Shown here: piece by piece, positions 1 through 5,485 of the stretch
How positions within the stretch are numbered: the stretch's first letter is position 1
Layout: each line of letters begins with the position of its first letter
Source: an uncultured Methylophilaceae bacterium
Lineage (GTDB): Bacteria > Pseudomonadota > Gammaproteobacteria > Burkholderiales > Methylophilaceae
Reading direction: 5' to 3'
Length of the DNA stretch: 7,326 nt
Assembly (NCBI GenBank): GCA_938084195.1
Contig: CALKDJ010000156.1
Span: 1 to 7,326 of the forward strand
The notes under the pieces: generated by a model
Database searches by the model: none
What the model saw: only the letters and a program-made list of their open reading frames with translations
What the model was told of the DNA's origin: nothing
Made by a program: the position numbers and the translations under genes

Positions 1-253
1 TTCTATGCTATTTATACTTCCCAATTACATTTTGACCCAAGGTGCTATTTCCATGAATAAAGAGATAAGTTATGCGAAGATTGTTGTTTTTGTAGCACTC
101 TTGAATGTAGGATTGAATGCATGGCTTATCCCAGATTATGGCGCAATGGGCGCTGCTTGGGCTACAATTTTTTCGGAAGGAGTTCTGTTTTTTGGATTAG
201 TATATGTAATGTTGCGTGAATATATTGGAAAAAAAAGTGCGAATTGGAGTTGA
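1..253 (+). CDS. wzx: Wzx-type polysaccharide flippase, C-terminal fragment (5' end outside window)
   Basis: The reading frame is open from the left edge to a TGA at 251-253, so only about the last 83 residues are visible. They contain two hydrophobic segments, one around KIVVFVALLNVGLNAWLIP and one around the ATIFSEGVLFFGLVYVML stretch. Between them lies a P-x-Y-GAMGAAWAT type turn, and the end is short and polar. The pattern of a helix with N-x-x-LN-x-x-LIP followed by G-x-x-GAA-x-AT is typical of the last helices of the Wzx/MATE-like polysaccharide flippases, inner-membrane proteins that move undecaprenyl-linked repeat units to the periplasm. Its position directly before glycosyltransferase genes supports this. 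The end overlaps the next gene by 17 bases, which suggests translational coupling. The ATG at 5 is internal and not the real start. The gene symbol is by class and says nothing about serotype. Confidence 0.85.
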   Translation, partial: SMLFILPNYILTQGAISMNKEISYAKIVVFVALLNVGLNAWLIPDYGAMGAAWATIFSEGVLFFGLVYVMLREYIGKKSANWS

Positions 254-1358
254 TACAAGATCTCTTTCTGAGCCAATCTCTGGGATTGGTCGCTATACAA
301 TAAGCCTTTTAGACTTAATGGTATTAGACAAATCACATGAATGGGTACTTTATTCCCATCGTCCAATTTTGCATAAAAAGTGGAATATGAAAAATGTTTC
401 TGTTCGAACTCTATCTTTTCCAAAATGGATTAAGGGTACTTATATGCCCTGGTCACAACTTATTTTACCCTTTTGGGCAAAACAGGATAGTTTAGACATA
501 TTTTGGTCACCTGCGCACAGACTTCCTGTCCTTCTATCTCAATCTATTGTAAGTGTAGTTACTATTCATGACCTAGTATGGAAACATGCTCCAGATACAA
601 TGCGCCCTTTAGGGAAATTTCTAGATTCTAGTTTCATGCCAAAATCAGTGAAAATTGCTGATAGGGTGATTGCAGTTTCTGATTCAACTGCTCAAGACTT
701 ATATAATGAAGTTCCTGAATCAAAACAAAAAACTACGGTTATTTATGAAGCTGGATCACTTGCTTTAACGCAGGTAATTAAACATAACAATATAAATAAG
801 AAATATGTACTATTTGTTGGCACTTTGGAGCCAAGAAAAAATCTAGCAAGATTGTTAGAGGCTTATTCATTGCTTCCTCATTATATCAAAGAAGAATACT
901 CATTAATTATTGTAGGTGGAAAAGGGTGGGGTAAAGAAAATGTCGAAAGTATTGTTGAAAATTTAGATATTAAAAAATATGTAAATATTTTGGGGTACTT
1001 ATCAGATAAAAAATTAGTGAATACCTATAAAAAGGCGTCTTTGTTTGTAATGCCATCTCTATATGAAGGATTTGGATTGCCATTGCTTGAAGCTATGAAT
1101 GTTGGAGTTCCTTTAGTAACATCAAATATATCATCTATGCCAGAAATTGTTGGTAAAGCAGCAATATTGGTTGATCCTTTCGACGTAAATTCAATTAAGG
1201 AAGGTATGATTAAAGTGCTTACGGACATAAAGCTAAGATCTTTATTATCAAAAGAAGGCCTTAAACAATCAAAGAATTTTAGTTGGAAGAAGGCTGCTAA
1301 AAAGACAATGCTTGTTTTTACAGAGGCTCTATCAAGTCAGCAGGGTAATAATTCTTAA
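237..1358 (+). CDS. Glycosyltransferase family 4, probable mannosyltransferase
   Basis: A 373-residue GT-B fold glycosyltransferase, full length for family GT4. The N-terminus reads MRIGVDTRSLSEPISGIGRY, the acceptor-side Rossmann start with the GIGRY loop. The second domain starts near residue 193 with FVGTLEPRKN, and the nucleotide-sugar site carries the E-x7-E motif EGFGLPLLE (E277 and E285). This combination resembles the MtfB/WbdB-like mannosyltransferase subgroup of GT4 (family knowledge). GDP-mannose supply by the manC gene downstream agrees with it, but donor and linkage are inference. I chose the GTG at 237 because the family begins at this point and because GGAA at 227-230 lies six bases upstream. 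A GTG at 216 would add seven residues. The gene overlaps the flippase gene by 17 bases and is followed after one base by the next glycosyltransferase, so the three are likely co-transcribed. The protein should act at the cytoplasmic face of the inner membrane. Confidence 0.92.
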   Translation: MRIGVDTRSLSEPISGIGRYTISLLDLMVLDKSHEWVLYSHRPILHKKWNMKNVSVRTLSFPKWIKGTYMPWSQLILPFWAKQDSLDIFWSPAHRLPVLLSQSIVSVVTIHDLVWKHAPDTMRPLGKFLDSSFMPKSVKIADRVIAVSDSTAQDLYNEVPESKQKTTVIYEAGSLALTQVIKHNNINKKYVLFVGTLEPRKNLARLLEAYSLLPHYIKEEYSLIIVGGKGWGKENVESIVENLDIKKYVNILGYLSDKKLVNTYKKASLFVMPSLYEGFGLPLLEAMNVGVPLVTSNISSMPEIVGKAAILVDPFDVNSIKEGMIKVLTDIKLRSLLSKEGLKQSKNFSWKKAAKKTMLVFTEALSSQQGNNS

Positions 1359-1359
1359 T

Positions 1360-2481
1360 ATGCGTGTACTGCATGTGACACAAACTTATTATCCTGACTC
1401 TAGAGGAGGAATAGAAGAAGTAATCAGACAAATAGCTATTAATAATAAAAGTTTGGGTATTGAAACGCGAATATTTTCCTTAAGCAATAACCCTATACCA
1501 ACCTCAATTGAAATAGATGGCATAAAAATTTATCGAGCTTCTTTAAACGTTAAGATTGCATCCTGTGGAATGTCCATAAAAGCATTTAGATTGTTTAAAG
1601 AATTAGCTGAATGGGCACAAATTATTAATTATCATTTTCCATGGCCATTTATGGATATATTAAATTTATTTATAAATAAAAATACAAAAATGGTTGTGAC
1701 TTATCACTCGGATATAGTAAGACAGAAAAGACTATTTTTTATATATAAACCACTCATGAACCGCTTCCTAAAACAGGCAAATGTAATTGTTGCAACTTCA
1801 GATAATTATGTAAAATCAAGCGATATCCTCTTGAAGTATAAAGAAAAAGTAAAGGTTGTTCCAATTGGTATTAGTAAAGAAAGTTATCCTATACCTACAA
1901 AAAAAGATTTGACTAAAATTAAAGATCTTGTTGGTCAGGATTTCTTTCTATTTATAGGAACACTCAGAAAATATAAGGGCTTAAATTTTTTATTAGGCGC
2001 ATTAAAAGATACTGAAATAAAGTGTGTTATTGCAGGTTCGGGTCCAGAATACATAAAGCTAATGAGGTTAGTTAAAAGGCTAGGTTTGACAAACATTGTT
2101 TTTTTGGGAAGAGTAAGTGATTCTGAAAAAGTTGCGTTAATAAGGCTATGCAGAGCAGTTGTACTGCCATCTAATCTAAGATCCGAAGCCTTTGGAGTTT
2201 CATTACTTGAGGGCGCAATGTACAAAAAGCCACTTATATCGACCGAGTTAAATACAGGTACCAGTTTTGTAAATATTAACGAAGAAACTGGTTTAGTTGT
2301 CCCAGCTGCTGATGCAGATTCATTAAGAGAGTCAATGTTGCTCTTAAACAGCGATAAGAGTTTATCAATAAAAATGGGTCAAGCAGCACATCAAAGATAT
2401 AGTAAGCTTTTCAAAGGCTCATTAATGAGTCAACAATATGCTGAAATTTATACCACTTTACTAAAAAGTAATGCTGATTGA
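1360..2481 (+). CDS. Glycosyltransferase family 4, WfcD-like (probable mannosyltransferase)
   Basis: A 373-residue GT-B glycosyltransferase. It opens with MRVLHVTQTYYPDSRGGIEE, where the GG loop at residues 16-17 is the usual acceptor-site glycine pair. The donor domain begins near residue 198 with FIGTLRKYKG. The E-x7-E motif is EAFGVSLLE (E276 and E284), followed by GTSFVN and TGLVVPAADADSL, a tail pattern seen in the WfcD-like GT4 subgroup that includes an alpha-1,3-mannosyltransferase (family knowledge). Mannose transfer is therefore plausible but not proven. I chose the ATG at 1360 because it matches the family start. An in-frame TTG at 1312 would add 16 residues inside the previous gene. 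An AGGG at 1342-1345 is a distant Shine-Dalgarno candidate, and the one-base gap to the previous stop suggests coupling. It is the last gene of the wzx-gtr-gtr group before a 302-base gap. Confidence 0.92.
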   Translation: MRVLHVTQTYYPDSRGGIEEVIRQIAINNKSLGIETRIFSLSNNPIPTSIEIDGIKIYRASLNVKIASCGMSIKAFRLFKELAEWAQIINYHFPWPFMDILNLFINKNTKMVVTYHSDIVRQKRLFFIYKPLMNRFLKQANVIVATSDNYVKSSDILLKYKEKVKVVPIGISKESYPIPTKKDLTKIKDLVGQDFFLFIGTLRKYKGLNFLLGALKDTEIKCVIAGSGPEYIKLMRLVKRLGLTNIVFLGRVSDSEKVALIRLCRAVVLPSNLRSEAFGVSLLEGAMYKKPLISTELNTGTSFVNINEETGLVVPAADADSLRESMLLLNSDKSLSIKMGQAAHQRYSKLFKGSLMSQQYAEIYTTLLKSNAD

Positions 2482-2520
2482 TTTAACTTTAAATCTTCTC
2501 ATAAATATAACTATATTAAA

Positions 2521-2549
2521 AAATACCATAGACTTTTTGCTATGGATTT
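2521..2549. terminator. Weak hairpin, possible transcription terminator after the second glycosyltransferase gene
   Basis: CCATAG (2526-2531) and CTATGG (2540-2545) form a perfect six-pair stem with an eight-base loop. AAAT (2521-2524) and ATTT (2546-2549) extend it across one unpaired A. It lies 40 bases after the stop of the glycosyltransferase gene. On the plus strand no T-run follows the stem. On the minus strand the stem is followed by TATTTTTTAA, so it looks more like an intrinsic terminator in the direction with no gene to terminate. The stem is short, so the call is weak. Confidence 0.28.
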
Positions 2550-2734
2550 AAAGATAATTTAACTAAATATATATATTGATATCCAAAATTATGTCATTCT
2601 TTTAGGTAAACTATTTCTCAAAGAGCAATATTTTTTCCTTATCTATTTTTATTTACCAATATCTTTTTACTTAAGAGTACAAGATGATATGAGTAAAGGA
2701 TATAGAAAATAATAGGCATTACCTTGGGCGCATG

Positions 2735-2743
2735 TGTTAAGAT
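2735..2743 (+). promoter_or_regulatory. Possible extended -10 promoter for the dehydratase gene
   Basis: TGTTAAGAT fits the TG-N-TATAAT extended -10 pattern (TAAGAT at 2738-2743). It lies 40 bases before the GTG at 2784. The matching -35 position (about 2715-2720, GGCATT) is poor, as is common with extended -10 promoters. It would allow the dehydratase, initiating transferase and manC to be transcribed separately from the upstream group. This is pattern matching only, and such matches are frequent in AT-rich DNA. Confidence 0.27.
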
Positions 2744-2783
2744 TTACCGAATTAAAATAATTACAAATTTATAATTATTACCC

Positions 2784-4235
2784 GTGACTGAACAAACAAC
2801 TTATCAAAAAAAATTTAATAATGAGGAACCTATAAGTTATATTATTGGTGCAGGGGAGGCAGCTGAAATATTTCTAAAAAATATTATTAGTCACCAGTAT
2901 AGTATTGCAGGTATCTTTGATGATAATACTAAATTGCGCGGTAAAAAAATTGAAGGAGTACCAATTCTCGGGGTCATAAAAGACTTGGGAGATTTTCTTG
3001 ATAAAAAAATTGTAAAAAATATTATCTACTTAATACCATCTATTCACATAGGGCAATATATAGATTTATTTAATGAAATTCGAAATAAATATCCAAATAT
3101 TGAATGGCTTTCAGCACCACCATTGAATGATATTAACCAGGGTTTAAAAAGTTTGTTTGAGCTAACAAACTTGAATCTCATTCCAGTTAACAAAACCTCA
3201 ACAAACCTTCCTGTCTCTAACGACCAAAAGAAAAAAGTTCTCGGCAAATCTGCTCTCATAACTGGTGGGGCTGGGTCTATTGGTAGACAGCTTGTAGAAG
3301 AATTATTACTATTTGATATTTTTGAAACAATAGTTGTAGTTGATAATAATGAGATGAATGCATATAAACTGAGTCAAGACTTTGCTGAGGAGTTAGCTCA
3401 ACGAAAATTATTTATCCATCTCACTGACTTCGGTGAAGTAGATGAAATGAATGATTTACTAGTATGTTACCAACCAGCATATGTTTATCATGTAGGGGCC
3501 TATAAACATGTCAATATCCTAGAAGGTGGAAATGTATATAGTGCCATTAATAATAATGTAATCAAGAGTATCAAATTATTAAACGTTACTCTAACTCATG
3601 ATTTTGTAGAGACTTTTGTATTAGTTTCAAGCGATAAGGCAGTAAACCCCAAGAGTGTAATGGGATATACAAAAAGGCTTACAGAACTTTGTTTGTTAAG
3701 TTTATGTAGTAAATCCTCATTGGATATGATTACAGTTCGATTCGGTAACGTTGTTGGTAGTAGCGGGAGTGTGTTCCATAAGTTTCTTAAACAAATCCAA
3801 GGACGTCAGAAAATCACGCTTACTGACCTTAATGTAACACGTTATTTCATGAATATTAGCCAGGCGGCAAGCCTTATTATTAAGTCATCCTTAATTGGTG
3901 AACGAAATAGAGTGTATGTTCTCAATATGGGAGATCCCATTAAAATTTATGATTTTTTGATGGAAATGATTAATAAGTATGGGGACCCAAGTCAGATAAA
4001 TTCTATTGCTATAACTGGCCTTCATACTGGAGAGAAACTCGAGGAGGAACTTCATTACCTCTATGAAAATATTAAACCCCTTGATAATGATATATTCGCT
4101 AGTGACTCTTTAGTAAGTGAAATAAATACCAATAAGATATTGGAGAAATTCAAAGAATTTAGAAGTATAGGAGATGAAAAAAAATTAAAATCATGGCTTC
4201 ATAAGTCCATTAGTTCTTATGAAGATGGTAAATGA
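2784..4235 (+). CDS. WbpM/CapD/FlaA1-type UDP-N-acetylhexosamine 4,6-dehydratase, lacking the membrane domain
   Basis: A 483-residue nucleotide-sugar dehydratase of the extended SDR superfamily. The first domain is a CoA-binding-like Rossmann unit with GAGEAA at 22-27, FDD, and GVPILG. The catalytic domain begins with TGGAGSIG (160-167), the NAD(P)-binding glycine motif. It continues with YHVGAYKHVNILEG, SSDKAVNPKSVMGYTK (282-297), RYFMNISQA and TGLHTGEKLEEEL (411-423), all family signatures. D284, K285 and K297 are kept. Methionine 293 stands where SDRs usually have the catalytic tyrosine, as in the SMK form described for WbpM. WbpM-type enzymes have about 660 residues with N-terminal membrane helices, and these are absent here. 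The only plausible start is the GTG at 2784: an in-frame TAA lies at 2772-2774 and no Shine-Dalgarno is visible. The likely reaction is UDP-GlcNAc to the 4-keto-6-deoxy sugar, feeding QuiNAc, FucNAc or bacillosamine synthesis. Substrate is inferred, and no 4-reductase is in the window. Confidence 0.88.
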   Translation: MTEQTTYQKKFNNEEPISYIIGAGEAAEIFLKNIISHQYSIAGIFDDNTKLRGKKIEGVPILGVIKDLGDFLDKKIVKNIIYLIPSIHIGQYIDLFNEIRNKYPNIEWLSAPPLNDINQGLKSLFELTNLNLIPVNKTSTNLPVSNDQKKKVLGKSALITGGAGSIGRQLVEELLLFDIFETIVVVDNNEMNAYKLSQDFAEELAQRKLFIHLTDFGEVDEMNDLLVCYQPAYVYHVGAYKHVNILEGGNVYSAINNNVIKSIKLLNVTLTHDFVETFVLVSSDKAVNPKSVMGYTKRLTELCLLSLCSKSSLDMITVRFGNVVGSSGSVFHKFLKQIQGRQKITLTDLNVTRYFMNISQAASLIIKSSLIGERNRVYVLNMGDPIKIYDFLMEMINKYGDPSQINSIAITGLHTGEKLEEELHYLYENIKPLDNDIFASDSLVSEINTNKILEKFKEFRSIGDEKKLKSWLHKSISSYEDGK

Positions 4236-4251
4236 TTTATTTAATAATTTT

Positions 4252-4281
4252 TTGTACATACCTTATAGGTCATTTTATAAA
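4252..4281 (+). promoter_or_regulatory. Possible sigma-70 promoter before the initiating transferase gene
   Basis: TTGTAC (4252-4257) and TATAAA (4276-4281) are separated by 18 bases. They match the -35 and -10 consensus in three and five of six positions. The site sits in the 105-base gap between the dehydratase and the transferase and would start a transcript about 50 bases before the GTG at 4341. It would allow independent expression, but the region is AT-rich and chance matches are common. Confidence 0.28.
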
Positions 4282-4326
4282 GATTATGGTCTATGAGGCT
4301 ATTACAATTAACAGTCATTTTATGAT

Positions 4327-4332
4327 AAGGAA
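4327..4332 (+). promoter_or_regulatory. Ribosome binding site that decides the GTG start of the initiating transferase
   Basis: AAGGAA ends eight bases before GTG 4341, an ordinary spacing. The in-frame TTG at 4335 is only two bases away from it and the ATG at 4359 is 26 bases away, so the GTG is the best supported start. Confidence 0.6.
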
Positions 4333-4340
4333 TATTGGTT

Positions 4341-5408
4341 GTGTTTGAGAATATCTTGATGTTAAGTTTTAATGATCTAACAGTTTGCGGTATTATTTTT
4401 CTCCTTACAGTTGCGATGATGGAAGTAATCTCCAACAAACAAAATTTTATAAAAAGATATATTCCTCACTATATTGCACCACAAAAAATACACAAGGGTG
4501 AAGTTAGTAGATTAGGCGGACTAGCTATGATAGTGAGCTTAGCAACAATTTTTATTTTATTGGCAGAGCAAGAATTCAAAAATATGATGTTATTGTTCCT
4601 TATTTCTTTTCTCCCCTTGGGTTTAATTACATTAGCTGAGGATTTTCATAAAGTTATTTCTCCTTGGATAAGGCTTATTGTAATGTTCTTTTCAAGCTGG
4701 CTAATATTAGTGATTACCGATATCTCTCTTCCTCTATTTGATACTCCATTCCTGAAAAGTATGTTGGCAGATCCGTTATCAAGAAATATTTTTTATATGT
4801 TTTGCCTTGTGACTCTTATGAACGGTATTAACTTTGTCGATGGTACAAATGGCAATTTTGCGCTTATGATACTTAGTATGATGATCTCTCTATGTTTCCT
4901 TGCAACCATAGTTGGTGATACGCAGTTAATAATCTTGCTTTTTTTAAGTGGTATACCTTTGATAGCTTTTACTCTGCTTAATTATCCTTGGGGAAGGATA
5001 TTCGCAGGCGATCTAGGTGCCTATTTATATGGGGCTCTCATGGGTTTCTTTATCTTATTTTTCTTTGGTCGGCATAGCGATATATCAGCATGGAATGTGC
5101 TTCTCATTACCTTCTACCCCATTATAGAAGTAATCTTCTCATCTATTAGAAAGCTCTTGAAAGGAAAATCACCTATGTTGCCAGATACGAGTCATTTACA
5201 TATTAAGATTTATACTATGCTCTATCATGGATCTAAAAAACCTCTTCAGGCAAACAATTTGGTTACGTTATTTCTAGGGCTATTTTGGTTATTTCCAACT
5301 TTGATCCTACCTTGGGTTTATCAATCTCATATTCTCTTAGCAATCACTTTGACTTTCCTTACTTTTTTTTATGTCACTATTAATGTGGTTATAACCAAAA
5401 TTGAATAA
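4341..5408 (+). CDS. Polyprenyl-phosphate sugar-1-phosphate transferase (WecA/WbpL/MraY family)
   Basis: A 355-residue multi-pass inner-membrane protein with about ten hydrophobic segments, the usual length for the family. It starts polysaccharide units by moving a sugar 1-phosphate from a UDP-sugar to undecaprenyl phosphate. Motifs in order are HKGEVSRLGG (51-60), the first cytoplasmic loop; AEDFHKVISPWIRL, with E100-D101 at the usual DD pair; NGINFVDGTNG (161-171); AGDLGAYLYG with D224; and the HLH motif DTSHLHIK with H285 and H287. Glu-Asp in place of Asp-Asp also occurs in other proteobacterial members (recalled family knowledge). I chose GTG 4341 because AAGGAA (4327-4332) lies eight bases upstream. 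A TTG at 4335 is too close to it, and an ATG at 4359 is the alternative. Being next to the dehydratase, it may load FucNAc, QuiNAc or a related sugar, as WbpL does beside WbpM, but GlcNAc is possible. The 77-base gap to manC is compatible with one operon. Confidence 0.92.
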   Translation: MFENILMLSFNDLTVCGIIFLLTVAMMEVISNKQNFIKRYIPHYIAPQKIHKGEVSRLGGLAMIVSLATIFILLAEQEFKNMMLLFLISFLPLGLITLAEDFHKVISPWIRLIVMFFSSWLILVITDISLPLFDTPFLKSMLADPLSRNIFYMFCLVTLMNGINFVDGTNGNFALMILSMMISLCFLATIVGDTQLIILLFLSGIPLIAFTLLNYPWGRIFAGDLGAYLYGALMGFFILFFFGRHSDISAWNVLLITFYPIIEVIFSSIRKLLKGKSPMLPDTSHLHIKIYTMLYHGSKKPLQANNLVTLFLGLFWLFPTLILPWVYQSHILLAITLTFLTFFYVTINVVITKIE

Positions 5409-5413
5409 AATTA

Positions 5414-5442
5414 TTGTAAAACAAAATAAAATGAAAGATAAA
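5414..5442 (+). promoter_or_regulatory. Possible weak promoter before manC
   Basis: TTGTAA (5414-5419) and GATAAA (5437-5442) are 17 bases apart and each match consensus in four of six positions. The -10 ends 43 bases before the manC ATG. It may add to readthrough from the upstream gene. The support is only the pattern and spacing. Confidence 0.2.
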
Positions 5443-5485
5443 TCTTACTCCATCATTAATCAACAATTTTTCAGAAAGTAAGTAT

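Larger units (their letters stand above)
2482..2783 (+). other. 302-base AT-rich intergenic gap with possible gene remnant
   Basis: This is the largest gap in an otherwise tight cluster. It holds a hairpin at 2521-2549, a possible extended -10 promoter at 2735-2743, and a 49-codon open frame from 2563 to a TAA at 2710-2712. That frame has no usable start until an ATG seven codons before its end. Its translation contains a hydrophobic, aromatic-rich stretch (FFLIYFYLPISFYL) followed by a polar, basic tail (RVQDDMSKGYRK). This could be the leftover end of a membrane protein gene or a chance frame in AT-rich DNA. I see no intact gene here and no clear insertion-sequence end. Confidence 0.5.

Noticed and set aside
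136..423. Minus-strand 95-residue reading frame opposite the flippase and glycosyltransferase
   Set aside because: It lies opposite two well-supported genes and its translation shows no domain. The same holds for the antisense frames at 1025-1228, 1935-2225, 3044-3259, 5389-5715 and 6244-6540.
2482..2783. JUMPstart/ops-type element or insertion-sequence remnant in the gap
   Set aside because: No GGCGGTAGCGT-like ops core, no paired terminal inverted repeats with target duplication, and no transposase-like translation could be found.
4286..4348. 20-residue reading frame overlapping the start of the initiating transferase
   Set aside because: No Shine-Dalgarno and no recognisable sequence. 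The AAGGAA inside it serves the transferase start.
4241..4438. Minus-strand 65-residue frame across the gap before the initiating transferase
   Set aside because: It runs into the N-terminus of the transferase, has no recognisable motif, and looks like a chance frame.
5431..5481. 16-residue reading frame (MKDKSYSIINQQFFRK) just before manC
   Set aside because: There is no ribosome site before its ATG, it has no regulatory codon run or attenuator hairpin, and it is short enough to be chance.
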